Shown here in pieces: positions 35,262 through 43,582 of a stretch of 64,000 nt of DNA (the first letter of the stretch is position 1; each line of letters begins with the position of its first letter). The notes beneath the pieces were generated by a model. It did no database searches. It saw only the letters and a list, made by a program, of their open reading frames with translations, and was not told the origin of the DNA. Both the position numbers and the translations under genes were made by a program. This stretch comes from an uncultured SAR86 cluster bacterium (lineage in GTDB: Bacteria > Pseudomonadota > Gammaproteobacteria > Magnimaribacterales > AG-339-G14): contig CACJNS010000001.1 of assembly GCA_902594855.1 (NCBI GenBank), forward strand, positions 1-64,000. Direction: 5' to 3'.

Positions 35262-36566
35262 TTAAGATGCTTTGTCTAAAGCTTGAGAAATGTCGGCAAT
35301 GATATCGTCTACATGTTCAATACCAATTGAAAGCCTCACATATCCGGGGGTAACCCCAGCAGACAATTGCTCCTCAGGGGCTAATTGACTGTGAGTTGTT
35401 GTAGCCGGATGAATTGCTAAAGATCTAGAATCACCAATATTAGCTACATGGTACAAAAGCTCTAAAGAATCGATAAATTTACTTCCAGCTTCTTTACCTC
35501 CAGGAAGTTCAAAGCCAATCAAAGCTCCATAACCGCCTTTCATATATTTGTCAGCCTTTTCTCTTTCTGCACCCTCAAAAAGTCCAGGATAAGTAACAGA
35601 TTGAACTTTGTCGTTATTTTCTAAGAATTCAGCAACAGCTTGCGCATTCTTTGCGTGTTCACGCATTCTTAGTGGAAGAGTTTCTAAACCTTGAATAAAC
35701 ATCCAGGCACTGAAAGGACTCATAGCTCCACCGAGATCCCTTAACAAAGTAGTTCTTAGCTTTAGGAGGTATGCAAATGGCAGCCCCATTGTTTTGGTAA
35801 CTTGCTGATCCCAAACTACTCCTCCGTAACATGGGTCAGGGGTATTTAGTGCAGGCTGTCTATCAGCTCCTGCCCCGCCCCAGTCAAAATTACCTCCATC
35901 AAGGATGAGGCCTCCAATAGTAGTACCGTGACCACCTATATATTTGGTAGTTGAATAAGTTGTTACCGCAGCACCGTGATCAAAAGGTCTGCATAAAACT
36001 GGCGCAGCAGTGTTATCAACAATCAAAGGTATGCCATGCTTTCTACCAATGTCAGCAACTTCTGCAATCGGAAATACCTGTAATTTTGGATTAGGTAGAG
36101 TTTCAGCAAAGTAAGCTCTTGTCTTATCATCTGTAGCTGACTCAAAATTATTAGGATCAGTTGGATCAACAAAACGAACTTCAATACCCATTTCTTTCAA
36201 ATTATTCTTGAATTGATTATAAGTACCGCCGTATAAGTGCGCAGATGAAACAATGTTATCCCCTGCTCTGGCAACGTTTTGAATTGAGTATGCAGAGGCA
36301 GTTTGACCAGAAGCAACCGCTAAACCAGCAACTCCGCCATCCAAAGCAGCCATTCTTTGCTCAAGAACATCGCAAGTTGGATTCATTATTCTTGTATAAA
36401 TATTTCCAAACTCTTGTAATCCAAATAAGCTAGCTGCGTGAGCAGTATCATTGAATTGATAACTTGTGGTTTGATGAATTGGAACAGCTACTGATCCAGT
36501 ATTCTCATCGTTTCTCCATCCAGTGTGAAGAGCTATGGTTTCTAAATTTTTTCCTTCATAAGACAT
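35262..36566 (-). CDS. metY: O-acetylhomoserine sulfhydrylase / aminocarboxypropyltransferase
   Basis: PLP enzyme that makes homocysteine from O-acetylhomoserine and sulfide. Family marks: TIALHTGWRNDENTGSVAVPIHQTTSY, FGNIYTRIMNPT, ASGQTASAYSIQN, the aldehyde loop IVDNTAAP and the PLP lysine region YSTTKYIGGHGTTIGG. 434 aa from ATG 36566, which has a GGAGAT ribosome-binding site 6 nt upstream; a TTG at 36578 is rejected. The long MetY-type form rather than MetB/MetC. Preceded by a SAM-II riboswitch and terminator, so expression should fall when S-adenosylmethionine is plentiful. Confidence 0.95.
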   Translation of the reverse strand: MSYEGKNLETIALHTGWRNDENTGSVAVPIHQTTSYQFNDTAHAASLFGLQEFGNIYTRIMNPTCDVLEQRMAALDGGVAGLAVASGQTASAYSIQNVARAGDNIVSSAHLYGGTYNQFKNNLKEMGIEVRFVDPTDPNNFESATDDKTRAYFAETLPNPKLQVFPIAEVADIGRKHGIPLIVDNTAAPVLCRPFDHGAAVTTYSTTKYIGGHGTTIGGLILDGGNFDWGGAGADRQPALNTPDPCYGGVVWDQQVTKTMGLPFAYLLKLRTTLLRDLGGAMSPFSAWMFIQGLETLPLRMREHAKNAQAVAEFLENNDKVQSVTYPGLFEGAEREKADKYMKGGYGALIGFELPGGKEAGSKFIDSLELLYHVANIGDSRSLAIHPATTTHSQLAPEEQLSAGVTPGYVRLSIGIEHVDDIIADISQALDKAS

Positions 36567-36576
36567 TTTTATCTCC

Positions 36577-36609
36577 AAAAAAAACCTGCTTGTTTTGCTA
36601 AGCAGGTTT
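36577..36609 (-). terminator. Riboswitch-linked terminator in the metY leader
   Basis: Ten-bp perfect stem AAACCTGCTT/AAGCAGGTTT (36609-36600 and 36591-36582 in transcript order) with loop AGCAAAAC and a run of T on the minus strand, directly before the metY ribosome-binding site. It follows the SAM-II aptamer by a few bases, the arrangement of a transcriptional off-switch. Confidence 0.85.
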
Positions 36610-36613
36610 CAAA

Positions 36614-36665
36614 ATCCTGTTTAGCTAATATTTAAAGCGTCAGCAAGTCGGTTAAATCAACGCTA
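36614..36665 (-). promoter_or_regulatory. SAM-II riboswitch aptamer upstream of metY
   Basis: On the minus strand the leader reads AGCGTTGATTTAACCGACTT, then GCTGACGCTTTAAATATTAG, then CTAAACAGGAT. This matches the SAM-II (metA-type) consensus: short P1 (GCGT/ACGC), the GATTTAACC-x-TTGC loop, and the 3' GCTAAA-AGG strand that makes the pseudoknot. Located 99 nt or less from the metY ATG and followed by a terminator. SAM-II is known mainly from Alphaproteobacteria and marine metagenomes. A minus-strand TATCAT box at 36674-36679 could be its promoter -10. Confidence 0.88.
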
Positions 36666-36713
36666 TGCATTCGATGATACACAATTTTATTTATAAAAGG
36701 TATATTTAATTCT

Positions 36714-37571
36714 ATGAATAAAGAAACACTAAAAACAGAAAAAATAGATAAATCATTATTAATTACTTTCACTAGACCAGACGAGATGAATACATTCAGT
36801 GGAAAAATGATGGTTGAAATTATGGAAACTTTAGACGAAGCAGAATCTGATGATTCTGTGCGTTCTGTTATTTTTACCGGTTCGGGGAGAGCTTACTGCG
36901 CTGGTGCTGATCTTTCTGAGGGAGAAAAAACATTCGATTGGTCCAAAAGAGATTCAAAGGTTAATGGAGTGGCAAGAGATACTGGAGGGATGCTCACTTT
37001 AAAATTGTACGATTTTAAAAAACCTATCGTAGCAGCAGTTAATGGATCTGCGGTTGGTGTAGGAGTCACTATGACTCTTCCAATGGATGTTCGAATTGCA
37101 TCCGATAACGCAAAGTTTGGATTTGTCTTTGCAAAAAGAGGTATTGTGCCTGAGGCTTGTTCCTCTTGGTTTTTGCCAAGAATTGTTGGCGTTAGTCAAT
37201 CGCTGGAATGGATGATGTCAGGAGAAGTATTTTCTGCAGAAGAAGCTCTTAAAGGAAAATTAATTAGAGAAATTACAAGTCAGGACAATCTTGTACCAAG
37301 AGCATTAGAGATAGCACACAAATTTTCAAATAAAACTTCAGCCGTTTCTGTCAGTTTAACCAGGCAAATGGTATGGAAAATGTTAGGAGAAAAACATCCT
37401 ATGTCTGCTCATAAAATAGACTCAAGGGGAGTCTATTATTTAGGGAGAAGTAATGACGTTGCAGAAGGAATCTCTTCTTTTCTAGAGAAAAGAGACCCTG
37501 AATTCTCAGATACAGTTTCCAAAAATATGCCTGAATATTATCCATGGTGGCAGGAAGAAGAATTTGAGTAA
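36714..37571 (+). CDS. Enoyl-CoA hydratase/isomerase family protein
   Basis: 285-aa crotonase: AYCAGADLSEG and NGSAVGVGVTMTLPMDVRIAS form the oxyanion hole, and FAKRGIVPEACSSWFLPRIVG retains the Glu of the second catalytic position (PEACSSW). The C-terminal tail (MPEYYPWWQ) is extended. It leads a rightward set of four genes with short gaps: crotonase, carboxyltransferase (5 nt), aldehyde dehydrogenase (19 nt) and acyl-CoA ligase (6 nt). Probably part of one catabolic route. Confidence 0.92.
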   Translation: MNKETLKTEKIDKSLLITFTRPDEMNTFSGKMMVEIMETLDEAESDDSVRSVIFTGSGRAYCAGADLSEGEKTFDWSKRDSKVNGVARDTGGMLTLKLYDFKKPIVAAVNGSAVGVGVTMTLPMDVRIASDNAKFGFVFAKRGIVPEACSSWFLPRIVGVSQSLEWMMSGEVFSAEEALKGKLIREITSQDNLVPRALEIAHKFSNKTSAVSVSLTRQMVWKMLGEKHPMSAHKIDSRGVYYLGRSNDVAEGISSFLEKRDPEFSDTVSKNMPEYYPWWQEEEFE

Positions 37572-37576
37572 ATGAC

Positions 37577-39109
37577 ATGAATTGGAAGAGCGATGTTGAG
37601 GAGCTTAAGCTAAGAAATAAATTAGCTAAATCTCAAGGCGGCACAGAGGCAATAAAGCTTCAGCATGCTAAAGGTAGATTAACTTTAAGAGAAAGAATAG
37701 ATCTTTTATTAGATAAAAGTTCTTTCGATGAAGTCGGAAAAATAGCTGGGGATGCAGAAAAAGACGATAAAGGAGAAATATCAGATTTCACTCCCTCAAA
37801 CTTCGTTCTTGGATTTGGCAAAATAGATGGCAGACAAGTTCTAGTCGGAGGAGAAGACTTTACCGTCAAAGGCGGCTCACCTAATCCGGTTGGACTTAGA
37901 AAAAGTGTTTATACAGAAGATTTAGCTCTTCAATATAAGGTACCTCTAATAAGACTCCATGAAGGAGGCGGAGGATCGGTAAAAGGATCTTCAGGAAAGA
38001 AATCTTACGGTGATCCGGTGTTCTCTAAATCAAGATTCTTATCTGTAGCTAAAACATTAAAAGAAGTTCCTGTAGCAACCGCTGCCTTGGGTCCAGTCGC
38101 AGGACTTCCTGCTTCTAGATTCGTTGCATCACATTTTAGAGTGATGACCAAAAAAACTGCGCAAGTTCTTATTGCAGGGCCAAAAGTCGTCGAAAGAGCT
38201 TTTGGTACTGAGCTTACCAAAGAAGAATTAGGAGGGTCTGAAGTTCATAAATCAAATGGAGTGGTGGATAACATTGTAGATACCGAAAAAGAGGCGTTGA
38301 ATCAGATAAGGAAATTTATAAGTTATTTTCCTCAAAACCGATACGAAATAGCCCAGCGCGTTCTAAATGAGGATGATATTGAAAGAAAAGATCAAGATCT
38401 TTTGGATGCTATCCCTGAAGATAGATCCAGAACCTACGATATGAGAAAGATTCTTTCAGGAGTGGTTGATAGAGATAGCTTTTTTGAGATTACCCCCTAT
38501 TTTGGAAGAGGCATGATTACAGCTTTTGCAAGACTAAATGGATTTTCTGTAGGAATCTTTGCAAATGATCCAAATTTTTATGCTGGGTCAATGACTGCAG
38601 ATAATGCCAAGAAAACAACCAGATTTATTCAAAACTGTAATAATTTTAATATTCCAATTTTAACTTTTGTTGATGAGCCAGGATTTTTAATAGGTCCGGA
38701 AGCTGAGAAAAATGCTGGAATACTTTATGGAACTGAGACAGTTCTTACGGCCGCAGAGACAACTGTTCCTTGGGCAACTATTATGATAGGGAAATCCTTT
38801 GGTGTTGCTGCAGCTGCTCATTTTGGTCCAGATCCTTATGTGTTGGCATGGCCTTCTGCAGAATCAGGTGCTCTTCCATTAGAGGGAGGTGTTGCAGTTG
38901 CGTTTGCTAAAGAAATAGCTGCTGCAGAGGATCCTGAAGCTAAAAGAAAAGAAATTGAAGATTCTTTAAGAAAAGCTCGCGATCCTTTTGCTAGAGGAGA
39001 GTCCTTTTCAGTGCACGAAGTTATTGACCCCAGAGAAACAAGAAAGTATCTTTCTTTGTGGGCTGAAAGAATTCAGACCCAACTTTTAACTAGAAACTAT
39101 TTAAAGTGA
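37577..39109 (+). CDS. Acyl-CoA carboxylase-type carboxyltransferase subunit
   Basis: 510-aa protein of the propionyl/methylcrotonyl-CoA carboxylase beta family: HAKGRLTLRERIDLLLD at the N-terminus, VDEPGFLIGPEAEKNAGILYG and VLAWPSAESGALPLEGGVAVAF at the C-terminus. Two crotonase-fold halves as expected. The usual GGARIQEG and GPCAGGAVYSPA active-site motifs are changed to EGGGGSVKGS and GPVAGLPASRFVA. No biotin carboxylase or biotin carrier is adjacent. It may be a carboxylase with an unlinked alpha subunit, or a variant with another reaction. Confidence 0.88.
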   Translation: MNWKSDVEELKLRNKLAKSQGGTEAIKLQHAKGRLTLRERIDLLLDKSSFDEVGKIAGDAEKDDKGEISDFTPSNFVLGFGKIDGRQVLVGGEDFTVKGGSPNPVGLRKSVYTEDLALQYKVPLIRLHEGGGGSVKGSSGKKSYGDPVFSKSRFLSVAKTLKEVPVATAALGPVAGLPASRFVASHFRVMTKKTAQVLIAGPKVVERAFGTELTKEELGGSEVHKSNGVVDNIVDTEKEALNQIRKFISYFPQNRYEIAQRVLNEDDIERKDQDLLDAIPEDRSRTYDMRKILSGVVDRDSFFEITPYFGRGMITAFARLNGFSVGIFANDPNFYAGSMTADNAKKTTRFIQNCNNFNIPILTFVDEPGFLIGPEAEKNAGILYGTETVLTAAETTVPWATIMIGKSFGVAAAAHFGPDPYVLAWPSAESGALPLEGGVAVAFAKEIAAAEDPEAKRKEIEDSLRKARDPFARGESFSVHEVIDPRETRKYLSLWAERIQTQLLTRNYLK

Positions 39110-39128
39110 AAACTTAAGAGAGGAAAAA

Positions 39129-40562
39129 ATGAAAGAATATCATCAGTTTTATATTAATGGATCATGGGTTGATCCAATAAATGGACTTAATAAGCTTGAT
39201 GTTTTAAATCCAGCTACTGAAGAACCCATAGGTTCTATTGCTTTAGGATCTTCTGAGGACGTAAATGCTGCAGTGGATGCTGCCAAAAATGCTTTTGCCA
39301 GCTTTAGTTCTTCTGAAAAAGAGGAAAGAGTTGGTTATTTAGAGAAAATAATAGAAATTTACATGAAAAGAAGCTCGGAAATGGCTGAAGCTATTTCTTC
39401 TGAAATGGGTGCTCCAATGTCATTAGCTTCGAAAGCACACTCACCCTCAGGTTTAGGTCATTTTATGACGGCTCTTGAGACTCTTAAAAATTATGACTTT
39501 GAACAACAAAAAGATGAGTTGTTTATTAGAAAAGAAGCAATTGGCGTGGTCGGTATGATTACTCCTTGGAATTGGCCAATAAACCAAATTGCTTGCAAAG
39601 TTGCGCCTGCTTTAGCAGCTGGTTGCACAATGATTTTAAAACCAAGTGAAATTGCTCCTTTCAATGCAATGCTCATGGCTGAAATAATTCATGAAGCGGG
39701 AATTCCTGATGGAGTGTTTAATCTTGTCAACGGTGATGGACCGACGGTCGGTGAAGCTATGTCCTCTCATCCCGACATAGACATGATGTCTTTCACAGGA
39801 TCAACTAGAGCTGGAATCCAAGTTGCAAAAGGTTCTGCTGATTCAGTTAAAAGAGTTCATCAAGAATTAGGTGGAAAATCTCCAAATATTATTTTAGATG
39901 ATGCAGATTTTGAAAATGCTGTTATAAGAGGAACCAGACATATGTTCAATAACAGTGGGCAATCGTGTAACGCTCCATCGAGAATGTTAGTTCCTGAGTC
40001 AAGGCAAGATGAAGCAAAAGCTGCTGCTAAAAAAGCTGCAGATGAGACCAAAGTGGGTGATCCTAATGCTGAAGATACTGTAATTGGTCCTGTGGTAAGC
40101 GAAGTTCAGTTCAATAAAATTCAAGGTCTCATTGAAAAAGGTATTGAAGAAGGAGCAGAATTAGTCTGTGGAGGTCCAGGAAAACCTGACGGTCTCAATC
40201 AAGGTTTCTACGTTAAGCCAACTGTATTTGCTAACGTAAACAATGATATGACTATAGCCAAGGAAGAAATTTTTGGACCTGTTCTGTGCATTATTCCTTA
40301 TAAAGATGAAGATGAAGCTATTAAAATTGCGAACGATACTCCTTATGGATTAGCAGGCTATGTTTCCTCAGAGAACATAGATCACGCAGTAGAAGTAGCC
40401 AGAAAAATTAGAAGTGGAAATGTTCACATAAACAATGCTCCTTCAGGCTTAACTTCTCCTTTCGGTGGTTTTAAGCAATCCGGTAACGGAAGAGAATGGG
40501 GAGAATTTGGTTTTGAAGAATTCTTAGAGATTAAATCTGTTTTAGGTGCTGGAGCTGCTTAA
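39129..40562 (+). CDS. NAD(P)+-dependent aldehyde dehydrogenase
   Basis: 477-aa ALDH. TPWNWPINQIACKVAPALAAGCT and KPSEIAPFNA are the cofactor-binding segments, FTGSTRAG the nucleotide turn, HQELGGKSPNIIL carries the general-base Glu, and NNSGQSCNAPSRMLVP the catalytic Cys; EIFGPVLCI and SGNGREWGEFGFEEFLE close the domain. Oxidises an aldehyde to an acid; the next gene is an acyl-CoA ligase, which could then activate that acid. An AGAGGA ribosome-binding site precedes the ATG. Confidence 0.94.
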   Translation: MKEYHQFYINGSWVDPINGLNKLDVLNPATEEPIGSIALGSSEDVNAAVDAAKNAFASFSSSEKEERVGYLEKIIEIYMKRSSEMAEAISSEMGAPMSLASKAHSPSGLGHFMTALETLKNYDFEQQKDELFIRKEAIGVVGMITPWNWPINQIACKVAPALAAGCTMILKPSEIAPFNAMLMAEIIHEAGIPDGVFNLVNGDGPTVGEAMSSHPDIDMMSFTGSTRAGIQVAKGSADSVKRVHQELGGKSPNIILDDADFENAVIRGTRHMFNNSGQSCNAPSRMLVPESRQDEAKAAAKKAADETKVGDPNAEDTVIGPVVSEVQFNKIQGLIEKGIEEGAELVCGGPGKPDGLNQGFYVKPTVFANVNNDMTIAKEEIFGPVLCIIPYKDEDEAIKIANDTPYGLAGYVSSENIDHAVEVARKIRSGNVHINNAPSGLTSPFGGFKQSGNGREWGEFGFEEFLEIKSVLGAGAA

Positions 40563-40568
40563 GGCTAA

Positions 40569-42113
40569 ATGAGCACAGTCAAATACTACGATTGGTCTTA
40601 TCACCAAGCTAGAACTAGACCGAACAAAGTTGCTGTAAAAGAAGTTTCTACCGGAAGAGAAACTACTTACGGTCAACTTGAGGAAAGATCCTGTCGACTC
40701 GCTTCATGGCTGCAAAATAAAGGCGTAAAAAAAGGTGACAGAGTTGCCATCTTAATTCATAACTGTACTGAAGTTTTTGAGCTGGAGTTCGCTTGCGCAA
40801 AAATAGGTGCTATAGAATTACCTCTCAATTGGCGTCTTACTAAACCTGAACTTGAATATATTCTTAATGATAGTTCTCCAGAAGTCTTAATTTATGGCTC
40901 GAATTTTGCAGATACAGCGAAAGCTCTCACAAAAGATTGTTCCATTAAAAATTCATTGGAAATAGATGATGAGGATCAGAATAATGAGTATGAACAAGCA
41001 CTAAAAGAAAATATTGATTTTGATGTTGTTGAAACTACACATGATGATCTGATTATGCTGATGTACACATCGGGTACAACGGGCCATCCAAAAGGTGCGA
41101 TGATCACTCATGAAATGCAGTTTTATAATATAGTTAATCTAGCTGGATCTGCCAGAGTAACCGATAAAACAGTCCAACTTATAGTTCTCCCTTTATTCCA
41201 TACGGGGGGCATGAATTGTTATGCAAATCCTATTCTTCATTACGGTGGTCAGATCGTTTTGATGAAAGAATTTGACCCTGGAAAGGCATTGGAAATCATT
41301 GATGATCCGGATTATGGCATCACACATTTTTTTGCAGTGCCTGCTCCTTTTCAATTTATGATGCAGCATCCAAATTTTGATACAACTGATTTTTCAAGAA
41401 TTGAAGGTGCCGGAGTTGGTGGAGCTCCGTGCGCAGAGATTATTTTGAAGTCATGGCAAAGTAAAGGTGTCGAACTTTGGCAAGGCTGGGGTATGACTGA
41501 GACAAGTCCGGGAGGTATCGGTCTTGCCGGCGAAGATGCTGCGAGAAAAGTTGGTTCAGCAGGTAAGCCTTTATTACATACTGAAGTAAAAATTGTGAAT
41601 GAAGATGGCAATGAAGTCGATCAGGGTGAAGTTGGTGAAATTTTGATAAAAGGCCCAAACGTCACTCCAGGGTATTGGAACAATGAAGAGGCTACAGAAA
41701 AATCATTCGTTGATGGCTGGCTCAAAACCGGAGACGCGGCCCAAATGGATGATGAAGGTTTTATTTATATAGTCGATAGACAAAAGGATATGTATATCTC
41801 CGGAGGGGAAAATGTATATCCTGCTGAAGTTGAAAACGTTATCTATCAACTTCCAGAAATTGCAGAAGCAGCAATCATAGGTGTACCAGATAAAAAATGG
41901 GGAGAAACAGGTAAGGCATACATTGTTTTAAAACCAGACTGTAATTTATCGGAAGAAGATATCATCAATCACTGTCTTAAGAATCTAGCTAAATTTAAAA
42001 TTCCTGCGTCAGTTGATTTCATAGCTGCTTTACCCAGGAATGCTACTGGGAAGGTTCTTAAAAGAAATTTAAGGGAAGAAGTTGTTGGAAGCGACGCTCC
42101 CGCAATTACTTAA
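40569..42113 (+). CDS. Acyl-CoA synthetase (AMP-forming ligase)
   Basis: 514-aa ANL-superfamily enzyme. Motifs in order: P-loop MYTSGTTGHPKGAM, GWGMTETSPGG, DGWLKTGDAA, YISGGENVYPAEVENVI, and the terminal Lys in PRNATGKVLKRNL. Joins an unknown carboxylic acid to CoA. Last gene of the four-gene cluster; its stop overlaps the convergent capsule-type gene by 4 nt. Confidence 0.94.
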   Translation: MSTVKYYDWSYHQARTRPNKVAVKEVSTGRETTYGQLEERSCRLASWLQNKGVKKGDRVAILIHNCTEVFELEFACAKIGAIELPLNWRLTKPELEYILNDSSPEVLIYGSNFADTAKALTKDCSIKNSLEIDDEDQNNEYEQALKENIDFDVVETTHDDLIMLMYTSGTTGHPKGAMITHEMQFYNIVNLAGSARVTDKTVQLIVLPLFHTGGMNCYANPILHYGGQIVLMKEFDPGKALEIIDDPDYGITHFFAVPAPFQFMMQHPNFDTTDFSRIEGAGVGGAPCAEIILKSWQSKGVELWQGWGMTETSPGGIGLAGEDAARKVGSAGKPLLHTEVKIVNEDGNEVDQGEVGEILIKGPNVTPGYWNNEEATEKSFVDGWLKTGDAAQMDDEGFIYIVDRQKDMYISGGENVYPAEVENVIYQLPEIAEAAIIGVPDKKWGETGKAYIVLKPDCNLSEEDIINHCLKNLAKFKIPASVDFIAALPRNATGKVLKRNLREEVVGSDAPAIT

Positions 42114-43255
42114 GAATATATTATCTCTTTAAATCGCTGTTCTAGAGATTCGAAGTGCTGTTCCGAAGGATTTCTCCAAGATTGCTGGATGCAGTAAATT
42201 TCATTTAAATAATCAAGATATTTTCCTATCTGACCTAGGTCTAACTCCCAGCTATCTATTGAATTTATGCATTCCACAAGTTGGTCTCTTGTTTCAGGAA
42301 ATCTTGTTATGCCTTCGATCTTAAAACAACTCTCTCCGAGAAGAATTAGTTTTTTTCCCAGAATAAGTGATTCAAGCCCTACAGTAGAGTTCAAAGTTAA
42401 TGTGGCTAAAGATTTTTCTATGAGATCTTTTGAGTCAAAATTTCTGAAAAGAATTCTCTCGTTTACTTTATGGAGATGTTTAAATTTGGTTGAGTCACTT
42501 GGATGTTCCTTGATTACAAAAAATAAATCTTTATCTTCAATTTTTTTAATCGAATAATCTAACCATTGAAACAATTCACCCATGGAATTTACTCTCGGAG
42601 AATTTAGCAAAACTTGACTATCGTGATTAACTTGAAAAGGGACATAGATGAACTTTTCAGGTAATTCTTCATATAATTCTGGAGATTTGCTGTATCTTTT
42701 TTTGCTTTTTATTGCTGCTCTTTGTTGGATCTCAAAATCTAAATTTTTTCCGCTTGGAACATAATTTTCATAAAACTCTTTTTCACGCGGAACGCTATTT
42801 AAATCATTCACACCATTAGGATCCACAGTTGTAGAATCAGGAAGCAAACCGTTTTCAAAAAAAGCTAGTTTAATATTATTTTTTTTGGCGATTAGTTTTA
42901 TTGCATACTCTGGTAACCTGTGTCCATTCCATATACAAATCAAATCAGGAATCTTTTTCGACAACACAAAAGTAAATCTTCTGTAATAAATAACAAAAAG
43001 TATAGACAGAAAGGCCTCATAGAATGACCAAAAATACTTAATGTAAAAGTATTTTCTTTTTTTTCTAGCTAACTCAAAACTTATTCCTTTTTGAATTTCA
43101 TCTTGGGTTAAATCAATGCGGCCAAGTTTAAAAAAAATGAAAGGAAAAAAACCCATTACGGTGGAGTCAAACACGGTATTTCTTTTAATGTCTTGGAAAT
43201 ATCTATACATAGACCCTTTATAAGAAATAAAAAGAATTTTTGAAGATTGATCCAT
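42110..43255 (-). CDS. Capsule polysaccharide transferase-like protein (KpsS/KpsC family)
   Basis: 381-aa protein resembling the capsule polysaccharide biosynthesis family (PF05159), whose KpsC/KpsS members are beta-Kdo transferases. Visible marks: LAFFENGLLPDSTTVDPNGVN, VPFQVNHDSQVLLNS, FVIKEHPSD and TLNSTVGLESLILGKKLILLG, which fit the sugar-nucleotide and acceptor motifs. A hydrophobic stretch (about 73-90) may bind the membrane. No other capsule gene (kpsMTED, kpsF, kpsU) is nearby. Motif recognition is from memory; the specific reaction is uncertain. Confidence 0.72.
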   Translation of the reverse strand: MDQSSKILFISYKGSMYRYFQDIKRNTVFDSTVMGFFPFIFFKLGRIDLTQDEIQKGISFELARKKRKYFYIKYFWSFYEAFLSILFVIYYRRFTFVLSKKIPDLICIWNGHRLPEYAIKLIAKKNNIKLAFFENGLLPDSTTVDPNGVNDLNSVPREKEFYENYVPSGKNLDFEIQQRAAIKSKKRYSKSPELYEELPEKFIYVPFQVNHDSQVLLNSPRVNSMGELFQWLDYSIKKIEDKDLFFVIKEHPSDSTKFKHLHKVNERILFRNFDSKDLIEKSLATLTLNSTVGLESLILGKKLILLGESCFKIEGITRFPETRDQLVECINSIDSWELDLGQIGKYLDYLNEIYCIQQSWRNPSEQHFESLEQRFKEIIYS

Positions 43256-43315
43256 TATTCGCTAATTGTTATTGAAATATATTATCCTATGCAAAATTTT
43301 TTTTAGAGGATTGTT

Positions 43316-43582
43316 ATGTTTGAGATTAATCTTTTTAATTCAGCGCAGATATTTGATCAAATTTTTGCCTTTGTTTGTGTTTATTTACTTACAAGTCTAA
43401 GCGCAAAGGTAAGATTCTATGGTTTTGTAGTTGGAACTATTGGTTTCGTTCCTGGTATTTATTTGCTCATTGAAACTGAGCTTTGGTGGTTGCTTGCAGC
43501 AATGCCTCTTTGGGTTTTCATAAACTACAAAGGGCTAGTAAATAATTGGAGAGAATTTAAGGGAGAAGAAACTACAGCTTAA
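43316..43582 (+). CDS. Small membrane protein (88 aa), unknown
   Basis: Three likely membrane segments (about 10-29, 34-52 and 55-71) with a charged C-terminus (NNWREFKGEETTA). An AGAGGA ribosome-binding site lies 7 nt before the ATG, and the hydrophobic pattern argues for a real gene. It is transcribed alone between two leftward genes and overlaps the aminotransferase stop by 11 nt. No family was recognised; the second half faintly recalls PnuC-like small proteins, too weak to name. Confidence 0.65.
   Translation: MFEINLFNSAQIFDQIFAFVCVYLLTSLSAKVRFYGFVVGTIGFVPGIYLLIETELWWLLAAMPLWVFINYKGLVNNWREFKGEETTA

Noticed and set aside
36567..36578. TTG start upstream of metY
   Set aside because: It would place the start inside the ribosome-binding site that serves the ATG at 36566.
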